Shown here: positions 5,729-12,979 of the stretch, in pieces | Numbering within the stretch: the first letter of the stretch is position 1 | Layout: every line of letters starts with the position of its first letter | Assembly: GCA_905214265.1 (NCBI GenBank) | Contig: CAJMLQ010000064.1 | Span: forward strand, 1-15,924 | Length of the DNA: 15,924 nt | Source of the DNA: an uncultured bacterium | Lineage (GTDB): Bacteria; Bacillota; Clostridia; Oscillospirales; Ruminococcaceae | Direction: 5' to 3' | Made by a program: the position numbers and the translations under genes | Notes under the pieces: model-generated | Database searches by the model: none | What the model was told of the DNA's origin: nothing | Seen by the model: the letters and a program-made list of their open reading frames with translations, nothing else

Positions 5729-7882
5729 TTATGCCTGTTTTGGGGGCTTCATCGTTAGAGAGATACGTTTTTTCTGTAGATCCACATTGAGGACCCACAC
5801 TGTCACGATGTCGCCCACCCGGACGACATCCAGCGGGTGCCGGATCCGGCGTTCCGCCATCTGGGAAATGTGAACCAGCCCGTCCTGATGGACGCCGATA
5901 TCCACAAATGCCCCAAAGTCGATGACGTTTCGGACCGTTCCCTTGAGCTCCATCCCGGGCTTCAGGTCCTTCATTTCCATAACATCCGTCCGAAGGAGGG
6001 GAGGGGGCAGTTCATCGCGGGGATCCCGGCCGGGCTTGAGAAGCTCCACAGCGATGTCCGTCAAAGTCGGCACGCCGGTATTCAGCTTTTCTGCCAGCTT
6101 TTCCATGCCCTGTTCTTCTATCCGTTCCATTAATTGTTCCAGCGTACCGTTTTCCACGTCTTTCAACGTATATCCGCAGGCGCTGAGCAGCTCCTTAGCC
6201 GCCCTATAAGATTCCGGATGGACACCAGTATTGTCAAAGATATTGTCTCCATCGGTAATCCGCAGAAAACCAGCACACTGCTCAAAGGCCTTTGCGCCAA
6301 GTTTGGGGACTTTTTTCAGCTCTTTCCGGTCGGAGAACCGGCCGTTTTCCTCCCGATATGCCACGATATTTTTTGCCACAGCCGCGTTGATGCCGGACAC
6401 TCGTGCCAGCAGGGGCTGAGAAGCGGTGTTTAGGTCGATTCCGACTAGGTTAACGCAGTCTTCCACAACGCCGTCCAGAGCCTCTCCAAGCTGCTTCTGA
6501 GGCATATCATGCTGGTACTGCCCAACACCGATGGATTTTGGATCAATCTTGACCAGTTCTGCCAATGGGTCCTGCAGCCGCCGGGCGATGGACACCGCCG
6601 ACCGGAGAGAAACATCGAACTGCGGGAATTCCTCTGCTCCCAGCTTGGAGGCGGAATAAACAGATGCACCGGCTTCTGAAACCACCATATATGACACGGG
6701 TTCTTCCATTTCCCGGAGCATTTCCGCAACAAACTGCTCGCTTTCCCGAGAGGCCGTACCGTTTCCGATGGCGATGACCGTCACGCCGTATTTGCGAATC
6801 AGTCCCTTCAGGACCCGTTTGGCTCCGGCTGTGTCATTGTGGGGCATGGTGGGGTAGACCACCGTTGTATCCAATACCTTTCCGGTTCCATCGACAACTG
6901 CAATCTTGCAGCCAGTGCGGTAAGCCGGGTCGAATCCTAGAGTTACGGAATCTTTTACAGGGGGCTGGAGCAGAAGCTGCCGCAAATTTTCGGAGAAAAG
7001 GCGAATCGCACTGGCGGCGGCGTTCTCGAAAAGAGTGCTGCGGATTTCCCGTTCGATAGCAGGATAAATCAGACGGGAAAAGCTGTCCTCACAAGCCGCC
7101 GCGACCACCTCCGCACAATCACCGGAGCCGGTGACAAACCGTTGTTTTAGACTGCCGACGGCGCCGGAATTATCGATCTCAATGGAAACCTTTAAGATTC
7201 CCTCTCGTTCTCCACGTTCAATTGCCAGGACCCGGTGGCCTGCGATGCGGTTGACCGGCTCGGTAAAATCGTAGTACATTTCATAAACCGACTGCGCGGA
7301 AGGATCGGCTGCCTTGGCACAGATCTTTCCGGTACGGTAGGTGTAAATGCGCAGCATTTTCCGCACGGCCGCATCGTCGGAAATATCCTCCGCCAGGATG
7401 TCCTGTGCTCCGGCGATGGCTTCCTCTGGGGTTGAAACCCCTTTTTCCGGATCAACGTAAGCGGCGGCCTCCGCTAAAAGGCGGCAGGGCCTTTGCAGCA
7501 TGATTTTCTCCGCCAGGGGAGCCAGCCCCTTCTCACGGGCGACAGAAGCCCTGGTTTTCCGCTTGGGACGGTACGGCCGGTAAAGGTCCTCCAACTCCGC
7601 CAAAGTCTTGGCACTATCAATGGAAACGTGCAGCTCCGGCGTCATTTTCTCCTGTTCGGTAATAGCGGCGAGAATCTCCTCCCGCCGCTTGTCTAAGTTG
7701 CGAAGATACTCCAGGCGTTCATTCAGAGTGCGGAGGACTTGATCGTCCAGGGAGCCGGTGACCTCTTTCCGATAGCGGGCAATAAATGGAATGGTATTTC
7801 CCTCGTCGATAAGCGCTACTGCGCTGGCGACTTGTTTGACGGGAATCGAAAGCTCTTCCGCAAGCTTTTCAAGAATATCGAT
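5729..7882 (-). CDS. tex: Tex, S1-domain RNA-binding transcriptional accessory protein (non-canonical start)
   Basis: A 717-residue protein, if started at the ATC codon 7880-7882. It contains the Tex N-terminal helical domain with IDEGNTIPFIARYRKE and an LEDLYRPYRPKRKTRA segment, a YqgF/RNase H-like domain (about 315-420, GFDPAYRTG and GNGTASRESE), a helix-hairpin-helix region (about 480-560, NTAS, VSGINAAVAKNIV and KVPKLGAKAF) and a C-terminal S1 domain (about 635-710, DFGAFVDIGVHQDGLVHIS). Tex is a conserved nucleic-acid-binding factor linked to transcription and RNA handling. The first ATG is at 7645 (residue 80) and would remove most of the N-domain. Upstream the frame stays open to TAA at 7907-7909, with no ATG, GTG or TTG. 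ATC is proposed because homologs begin MDI and AAGAAAGGG is well placed; ATT 7886-7888 and CTG 7889-7891 are alternatives. Confidence 0.9.
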   Translation of the reverse strand: MDILEKLAEELSIPVKQVASAVALIDEGNTIPFIARYRKEVTGSLDDQVLRTLNERLEYLRNLDKRREEILAAITEQEKMTPELHVSIDSAKTLAELEDLYRPYRPKRKTRASVAREKGLAPLAEKIMLQRPCRLLAEAAAYVDPEKGVSTPEEAIAGAQDILAEDISDDAAVRKMLRIYTYRTGKICAKAADPSAQSVYEMYYDFTEPVNRIAGHRVLAIERGEREGILKVSIEIDNSGAVGSLKQRFVTGSGDCAEVVAAACEDSFSRLIYPAIEREIRSTLFENAAASAIRLFSENLRQLLLQPPVKDSVTLGFDPAYRTGCKIAVVDGTGKVLDTTVVYPTMPHNDTAGAKRVLKGLIRKYGVTVIAIGNGTASRESEQFVAEMLREMEEPVSYMVVSEAGASVYSASKLGAEEFPQFDVSLRSAVSIARRLQDPLAELVKIDPKSIGVGQYQHDMPQKQLGEALDGVVEDCVNLVGIDLNTASQPLLARVSGINAAVAKNIVAYREENGRFSDRKELKKVPKLGAKAFEQCAGFLRITDGDNIFDNTGVHPESYRAAKELLSACGYTLKDVENGTLEQLMERIEEQGMEKLAEKLNTGVPTLTDIAVELLKPGRDPRDELPPPLLRTDVMEMKDLKPGMELKGTVRNVIDFGAFVDIGVHQDGLVHISQMAERRIRHPLDVVRVGDIVTVWVLNVDLQKKRISLTMKPPKQA

Positions 7883-7914
7883 GAGAATCAGCCCTTTCTT
7901 CGTCGGTTACAGAT

Positions 7915-7945
7915 AAAAAAGGGAGCGGAACAATCCGCTCCCTTT
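7915..7945 (-). terminator. Rho-independent terminator of the Gld-type ABC operon
   Basis: A perfect 12-bp stem (7918-7929 with 7934-7945) with a 4-base loop, 5 bases after the stop of the DUF4340 gene. On the minus strand it runs into six T's. Only about 32 bases separate its end from the proposed tex start, leaving no room for a separate tex promoter in between. Confidence 0.92.
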
Positions 7946-7950
7946 GGTGT

Positions 7951-9426
7951 TTAGTAGTCCATAATGGGCAACTCGTCGTTCAGAATCTTTTCCAGGTTTG
8001 TTTCTAAACGGTCAATGTAAGCCATTCTGGTCAGGAAGGCCTCATCTCCGTTCAGAGAGAGGACACAGCGCCGATCGCTAACTTTCAGGAAACGGACGAT
8101 ATCTTCTTTATCGCTGTCTCGATACCGATAAGTGATCCTTGCAATCTCCGGACCTGTTTCCTTATCGAAGTTGATCTCCTCTGCCGGAGCAGAAAGCAGG
8201 TATTGATACATCTTGCGATAGTTGTCAAGCGTCAGTGCCTTTCCGTTGACTGTTGCCGCAAGGTCGTCGTCTTCGCCTTCTGATTCAAACAGATAGGTTT
8301 CTCCGTTCAAGGTAACTTCCACTTCGGACACCTTGTCAATGTAGGGGAGAATGGTCAAAGAGGAGAACACCTTATTGATGTCAACCGTGATCCAAGGAAT
8401 CGATTCATCGGAAACGACATAGACCACATCCCGGCCATCCAGCATAACATAGTGAGAGGATCCATCCGCATTAGACCCGACAGTCAGAGCGAAATCGTCA
8501 TTGTCCCGGGTGAACTCGACCTTTGCATAAGGTGTGTCGAAGCCGAATTCTGTCAGCTGCTCCGCCGTTGGATTGACCGCCGCCACGCTGGATGCGGTTA
8601 CCCCGTTTGTAATGGCATCCCTTATCGAAGAGGTATTCTCCGAATGGAGATCCGCGCTGACGGGACTTGTGATCCGCCAGGTTGATCCGCTCAGGCCATA
8701 ACCTTCCAAGTCCGTGTTGGTTTCACCCATGACGATAGTCAGCGGCGTATCGCCCAGTTTTTCGGTCAGAGAACCTCCGGTAATGTTGATTCGCTTGATA
8801 TCCGGTGCGGTTTTTGCGACAGCACTGCTGTTGCTCTCATCCGTGGGGGCAACCCAGGCCTCGATGACAGTAGTATTGACATAGTTTAAAATGGAGTTTT
8901 CCAAAGAAGCGCTGGCTGTAGAACCCAGAGAGTACACGGGCGCCTCATCGTTGAGCGTAACGTAGCGTCCTTCGCCGGTCGGCAGCTTGTCGCCCACATG
9001 AAGGACATTCTTCGTACCGTCCTTATAGGTGATAATAACCTCAGTGGCCGGGTCGGACAGCCCATACTTCGACAGGTCGGAAGGAGCTTCCTCCACCATA
9101 CGGGTCGCGCTGACAGCGGCAAAAGTACCCATCAGAGAAGAATAGCTGCTGGTAAGCTGGTCAAATCCATCTAGAGCTTCAATGGTATAAACGCCTTCCG
9201 CTTCCCGAAGAATCGTAAAGCCGCCGGTTGCATTTTGAACTTCCAGAGAAGTAATATCGTCTTTTTCCCGGCTGAAAAGCTGAACCGAGGTAGAGGTGTA
9301 ACTGGTTTCCGAAGATTCTTCTCCCTCGCCGTTTCCGCTGGGAAGGAATTTCAGGAGCAGCAGAACGCCGATCAAGAGCACCAGGACGATTCCGCCGATA
9401 ATAAGGTTGCGTATTTTCTTGTTCAC
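7951..9426 (-). CDS. DUF4340 domain protein, membrane-anchored (Gld-type ABC operon)
   Basis: A 491-residue protein starting NKKIRNLIIGG, with one transmembrane helix (about 5-26), an acidic Ser/Glu/Thr linker and a long extracytoplasmic part. Two stretches share the DUF4340 pattern, each with a Y/F-G-L/F-x-x-P-x-A motif (KYGLSDPATEV and EFGFDTPYAKVEF) followed by a beta-strand-rich segment that contains VGD or VGS. DUF4340 proteins are usually the last partner of GldG-like proteins in ABC operons; the function is unknown. GTG 9424-9426 is chosen over TTG 9451-9453. AGGAGG sits 11 bases before the GTG but inside the coding region of the TTG version, and the GTG follows the upstream stop by two bases (TAACCGTG), which suggests coupled translation. 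Confidence 0.85.
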   Translation of the reverse strand: MNKKIRNLIIGGIVLVLLIGVLLLLKFLPSGNGEGEESSETSYTSTSVQLFSREKDDITSLEVQNATGGFTILREAEGVYTIEALDGFDQLTSSYSSLMGTFAAVSATRMVEEAPSDLSKYGLSDPATEVIITYKDGTKNVLHVGDKLPTGEGRYVTLNDEAPVYSLGSTASASLENSILNYVNTTVIEAWVAPTDESNSSAVAKTAPDIKRINITGGSLTEKLGDTPLTIVMGETNTDLEGYGLSGSTWRITSPVSADLHSENTSSIRDAITNGVTASSVAAVNPTAEQLTEFGFDTPYAKVEFTRDNDDFALTVGSNADGSSHYVMLDGRDVVYVVSDESIPWITVDINKVFSSLTILPYIDKVSEVEVTLNGETYLFESEGEDDDLAATVNGKALTLDNYRKMYQYLLSAPAEEINFDKETGPEIARITYRYRDSDKEDIVRFLKVSDRRCVLSLNGDEAFLTRMAYIDRLETNLEKILNDELPIMDY

Positions 9427-9428
9427 GG

Positions 9429-10898
9429 TTACCGATTCCTCCTGCGAAGCCAAATCACGCTACCTGCGATCAAAACAAGCACAGGAACGACAAATTCAAA
9501 GAATCCGCCGATGACATTGCTTTGTTTTTCCGTAATGCCCAGGTTTTTCGCGCCGACCGTTTTGGAAACGATCGAGATTCCGTCGTCTTTCCCGCATACC
9601 GTATTAGCCAGATTGACGGCGTAATCGCCATTGTTGATGGCGGTGTAGGTCAGGAAGGACTGATCGACAAATTCCACCGATCCGATCGCGATCACCCGAG
9701 AAATCAAGGGAGTGGTGTTCTCATATTTCAGACGCTGGCCAACCAAAATGGTTGCATACGACGCCTTATCTGCATCAGCAAGGCTCCAATCGCTGTTTTT
9801 ATCCAGGTTCGAAGGAACCACGGCGCTGGTGTCATAGGTGCTGAGCAGAACGCTGGTAGAACGATTGGAGGAGGTTCCGCTTTCGCCGAAAGCGCTGGAA
9901 AGCGGCCGGGAAGCAAACATCAAAACCGGATAAGCCGTTGAACTCAATTTTTCGGTGTAGGCTTCATCCCCATACTGCTGCATGGTATAAGTCGGACCCA
10001 TCACATAGGTTTTGGCGCTGTCGGTTTCAGCCAGGTAACCATCCCCGACGATGATGCCCCACTCTTCCAAAAATTCTTCCAGATTCGGAAGCGCTGGCTG
10101 GGAAGCGCTGGCAAAATACATCAGGTTTTTGCCGAATTTTCCGTCGTTATCCAAATAGGTGTCCAGTTTTTTCAGGACATCGTCGGAAAGGTCTGTCAGC
10201 GGAGCTGCCAAGATCAGCATGTCCGCTTCCTGGTCAATATCACCGGTCAGGAGATCGACTTCGCTGACGATGTAGCCGTTAGTCTCCAGGGTGCGGGTAT
10301 AGGAGGAGACATCCGTTACGCCATATCCGGTAAGCACGACCACGCTGGGGGGATTGGCATTGGTGACGTTCATCACAGCGCTGGTCATGGCTTCCTCTGC
10401 CTTGGAAGAAGTGATGTAGGTGCTGCCGCTGGAGGAATCCGTCTGGGTATTGAAAAGATCGTACGGCGTCAGGACCTGGTGGCGGTCGCCGCATTCTACG
10501 ATGATATATCCCTGATACAGAGTTTCCTTGGGATATTTCTGTGCAAAGTCCGGATTGGAGTAGAGGTCAATATAGTTAATCGTGATATTGGAGGAGTATT
10601 TCGCGTACTTTTGGATCACTTCGTTGGCCTGATTATAATAGGTATTGTTTCCGGAAAACTCCTCTTCCGTAGCCAAAACCGTGACCGATACCTTTTTATC
10701 CAATTTTTTCAGATAATCAATGGTCTGATCCGAAACCTCAAAAATCTTATTGGTCGTCAGGTCGACGTCCATGGGGAACCGAGCGGCCAACATGCTGAAA
10801 ATTACGTTTACCAGCACCACGACCGCAACCAGTCCTATTGTCATCACAGTAGCAAGGGTGCCGTGTTTAAAACGCCGGTCCTTCAAAATATTTTTCAT
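9429..10898 (-). CDS. GldG-like ABC transporter auxiliary protein
   Basis: A 489-residue protein with an N-terminal membrane helix (about 17-38, after NILKDRRFKHG), a large extracytoplasmic domain, and a C-terminal helix ending in WLRRRNR. The part after the first helix (TTNKIFEVSDQTIDYLKKLDKKVSV) and the later NPPSVVVLTGYG segment are typical of the GldG/ABC_transp_aux family. In Bacteroidetes GldA, GldF and GldG form an ABC complex linked to gliding motility; in Firmicutes the related sets have no settled role. AAGGAG lies 8 bases before the ATG. Downstream of the ATPase and permease genes and directly before the DUF4340 gene, it is most likely a periplasm-facing subunit of this transporter (inference). 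Confidence 0.88.
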   Translation of the reverse strand: MKNILKDRRFKHGTLATVMTIGLVAVVVLVNVIFSMLAARFPMDVDLTTNKIFEVSDQTIDYLKKLDKKVSVTVLATEEEFSGNNTYYNQANEVIQKYAKYSSNITINYIDLYSNPDFAQKYPKETLYQGYIIVECGDRHQVLTPYDLFNTQTDSSSGSTYITSSKAEEAMTSAVMNVTNANPPSVVVLTGYGVTDVSSYTRTLETNGYIVSEVDLLTGDIDQEADMLILAAPLTDLSDDVLKKLDTYLDNDGKFGKNLMYFASASQPALPNLEEFLEEWGIIVGDGYLAETDSAKTYVMGPTYTMQQYGDEAYTEKLSSTAYPVLMFASRPLSSAFGESGTSSNRSTSVLLSTYDTSAVVPSNLDKNSDWSLADADKASYATILVGQRLKYENTTPLISRVIAIGSVEFVDQSFLTYTAINNGDYAVNLANTVCGKDDGISIVSKTVGAKNLGITEKQSNVIGGFFEFVVPVLVLIAGSVIWLRRRNR

Positions 10899-10938
10899 GA
10901 TTCAATCTCCTTGATCTGATTTTTGGCAGCGGCAGTTC

Positions 10939-11640
10939 TCAGCTCCAGCGCTTTTTTTCCAGTACGCGGACCGTGAGGAAATTGAAAATTACCGCAATGC
11001 TGAGGAAGAAGAGCACATTCGCGAAGTTGAGGATTCCGCTGACAAAGTCCGTATACCGGGTCATAAAGGAGATTTTCAGAAGGATATTCGAGATGAACTC
11101 CACAGGGATCAGCGTTGCAAAGCTGTCGATCATCATGATGAACATCATGACAGCGAAGCTGCCGATCGCCGCAATCAGCTGGTTCTCCGTCAGGGCAGAA
11201 ATAAACACGCCGATTGCAATCAGCGCGGCGCCCAACAGCAGCGCGCCGAAAATGTTGCCGATCACGACCGACCATTCCGGTGTTTCGAAAGCTGCCAGAA
11301 TAATCGAATAAACGACCGTGATTGCAAGAGCGATGCAGTAAATCAGGAAGGCGGCCAGAAATTTTCCAATAACCAGGCTCCCCAACTTAATCGGGGAGGT
11401 CAGCAGCAGCTGATCGGTTTTCTGTTTCTTTTCCTCGCTCATCGAACGCATGGTGAGGAGGGGAATGATAAACATGAGAACGGTAAACAATCCGCTGAAA
11501 ACGTTCGTGATATCCGTGCTGTTATAAGCCAAGACATTTGCAAAAAACATTCCTGAGAAGAAATAGAACACAGCTAGGAAGATATACCCGATCGGGGAAG
11601 TAAAGTAGTTGGACATTTCGCGTCTGAGCACTGCAAGCAT
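10939..11640 (-). CDS. ABC-2 type permease, GldF-like
   Basis: A 233-residue protein with six predicted membrane segments. It begins LAVLRREMSNYFTSPIGYIF, which is the usual start of GldF-like ABC-2 permeases, followed by FFSGMFF. The cytoplasmic stretch TMRSMSEEKKQKTDQLLLTSP is a family hallmark thought to contact the ATPase. The ATG overlaps the ATPase stop by one base (TGATG), with GGAGG 9 bases upstream, so the two proteins should be made in step. The gap to the gldG-like gene is 40 bases with its own ribosome binding site. The substrate is not known. Confidence 0.93.
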   Translation of the reverse strand: MLAVLRREMSNYFTSPIGYIFLAVFYFFSGMFFANVLAYNSTDITNVFSGLFTVLMFIIPLLTMRSMSEEKKQKTDQLLLTSPIKLGSLVIGKFLAAFLIYCIALAITVVYSIILAAFETPEWSVVIGNIFGALLLGAALIAIGVFISALTENQLIAAIGSFAVMMFIMMIDSFATLIPVEFISNILLKISFMTRYTDFVSGILNFANVLFFLSIAVIFNFLTVRVLEKKRWS

Positions 11641-12599
11641 CAGTTGACACCTCCATCAGTTTTATTGGAGCCTTCCGCAGTGAGCTGAAGGAAGATGTCC
11701 TCCAAGGTCAGTTCAGTGGTTTTCAGCCCCAGCAGGGGATATTTACGATCCGCCAGACGGTTGAACAACTCCCGGCGGATATCGGTGCCCGGCTCGGCCT
11801 CCAGAGAATACTCGAAAACACCGTTTTCCTTTTGACCGTAGGACTGTACATCCTTCATGTCGGAGATGCCGGTGAGGATTTTCAGAACCTCGTCCTCCGG
11901 CCCTTCAATACGGGCGATATAGCGGAAGTCATTAGAAAGGCTGTGAGAGAGGTTTTCTTCCGTGTCATCCGCCACAATCTTGCCCTTATTGATCACCACG
12001 ACCCGATCGCAGACCGCCTGAACCTCCGGCAGAATATGAGAGGAGAGGATGATGGTGTGGCGCTGGCCAAGGGTCTTGATCAGATTCCGGATCTCAATGA
12101 TCTGCTTCGGATCAAGGCCAACGGTGGGCTCGTCCAAAATCAAAACCTCCGGATTGCCGATCAACGCCTGCGCAAGGCCGACACGCTGCCGGTAGCCTTT
12201 GGAAAGATTCTTGATGATACGGTTTTTGACGTCGGTGATTTTAACGCGGGCGCAGATATCCTCCAGATGCGCCTTCATAGGCTGCTTCGCCTTTTTGAGC
12301 TGATAGCAGAATTCCAAATATGCCTGCACCGTCATATCCAGATACAGAGGAGGATGCTCGGGAAGATAACCGATGTGCTTCTTTGCCTCAATCGGATTTT
12401 CCAGGATGTCAAATCCCGCAACTTTCGCGGTGCCGGAGGTGGAAGAGATGTATCCGGTCAGGATATTCATCGTCGTCGATTTTCCGGCGCCGTTCGGCCC
12501 CAGAAAGCCCAAAATTTCACCTTCGTTTACGGTGAAGCTGATGCCGTCTACAGCATGCTTGCTGCCGTAAATTTTGGTGAGGTCTTTTACCTCGATCAT
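11640..12599 (-). CDS. ABC transporter ATP-binding protein, GldA-like
   Basis: A 319-residue ATPase with a complete nucleotide-binding domain: Walker A GPNGAGKST (34-42), signature LSKGYRQ (132-138), Walker B LILDEP (153-158) with catalytic E157, D-loop GLDP, and switch histidine H188 in SSHI. A C-terminal extension of about 100 residues (from about 215) ends in LTLEDIFLQLT, as in ATPases of ABC-2 exporters. It is the first gene of the operon. The ribosome binding site GGAG lies 8 bases before the ATG. Expression seems to depend on the promoter at 12843-12871 and on passage through the leader hairpin at 12696-12745. Confidence 0.95.
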   Translation of the reverse strand: MIEVKDLTKIYGSKHAVDGISFTVNEGEILGFLGPNGAGKSTTMNILTGYISSTSGTAKVAGFDILENPIEAKKHIGYLPEHPPLYLDMTVQAYLEFCYQLKKAKQPMKAHLEDICARVKITDVKNRIIKNLSKGYRQRVGLAQALIGNPEVLILDEPTVGLDPKQIIEIRNLIKTLGQRHTIILSSHILPEVQAVCDRVVVINKGKIVADDTEENLSHSLSNDFRYIARIEGPEDEVLKILTGISDMKDVQSYGQKENGVFEYSLEAEPGTDIRRELFNRLADRKYPLLGLKTTELTLEDIFLQLTAEGSNKTDGGVN

Positions 12600-12842
12600 T
12601 CCAAAAACTCCATTCCTTTAATGTATAATTTATCAAATCGGCAGCCGCGGAAATTCGCAGGCCCACCGAATCTCACAGAATTGCTGCCACTGCACAAAAA
12701 CGGGCCGAAGAAGACCCCTCTGACGGCAGATGGTCATCCTCGGCCTCTATGGCCGGTATTCTGCTGTACTGTTTGGGCAAAAGTATCAATTTTTTATAAA
12801 AAACGCGTATCTTAACAGTCAAAAAAACTTGGCTTGTGCTTT
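12600..12842 (-). promoter_or_regulatory. Long 5' leader of the Gld-type ABC operon
   Basis: About 240 bases without a gene lie between the promoter and the ATPase start. On the minus strand the leader holds an AT-rich first part, a small CGGCC/GGCCG hairpin (12741-12755), a terminator-like hairpin (12696-12745), and a further 95 bases to the ATG. I see no leader peptide and no known riboswitch consensus. The remainder of the 375-base gap (12843-12974) contains the promoter, an inverted repeat and the MFS terminator. Confidence 0.55.
12696..12745 (-). terminator. Terminator-like hairpin (possible attenuator) in the ABC leader
   Basis: On the minus strand GGCCGAGGATGACC (12732-12745) pairs with GGTCTTCTTCGGCC (12703-12716) in 14 positions, with one mismatch and one G-U. 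TCTG/CAGA in the loop adds 4 bp. CG and then TTTTT (12696-12700) follow. The first five bases of the 5' arm can instead pair with CGGCC at 12751-12755, a mutually exclusive stem. Confidence 0.6.
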
Positions 12843-12871
12843 ATTATAGCATAGAAGCGCCAAAAGTGCAA
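12843..12871 (-). promoter_or_regulatory. Promoter of the Gld-type ABC operon
   Basis: On the minus strand TTGCAC (12866-12871), a 17-bp spacer and TATAAT (12843-12848), with the extended -10 element TGC. The -35 is poor, but the -10 is perfect. The start would be near 12836. Confidence 0.65.
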
Positions 12872-12902
12872 CCTATCTTCCGTGAAAAGTACGTGATGAT
12901 TC

Positions 12903-12931
12903 TGTGACGGCATTTTCACAAAGCCGTCACA
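12903..12931. repeat. Inverted repeat upstream of the ABC promoter
   Basis: TGTGACGGC (12903-12911) and GCCGTCACA (12923-12931) are perfect 9-base inverted copies. The 11-base loop holds TTTTCACAAA, the reverse complement of a 10-mer that occurs twice upstream of the MFS gene. There is no T-tract, so an operator is more likely than a terminator. Confidence 0.5.
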
Positions 12932-12935
12932 TTAG

Positions 12936-12979
12936 AAAAATCTGATTGCGGACAGCCCTTTCAGGGGCAGTCCGTCAGA
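12936..12979 (-). terminator. Rho-independent terminator of the MFS gene
   Basis: On the minus strand TCTGACGGACTGCCC pairs with GGGCTGTCCG-CAA-TCAGA (one mismatch, one 3-base bulge) and runs into TTTTT (12936-12940). The MFS stop codon (12975-12977) is inside the first arm. Confidence 0.82.

Noticed and set aside
5729..7645. tex starting at ATG 7645
   Set aside because: It would drop most of the conserved Tex N-domain, which is plainly encoded upstream in the same frame; kept only as an alternative.
12600..12780. Known riboswitch or T-box in the ABC leader
   Set aside because: Fragments such as CACCGAA, GGGCAAAAG and GGTGGGCC recall glycine and T-box elements, but they are on mixed strands, out of order, and lack the full cores.
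11832..12815. 327-codon plus-strand ORF
   Set aside because: Antisense to the intact ABC ATPase (all motifs present on the minus strand) and rich in shadow-type residues.
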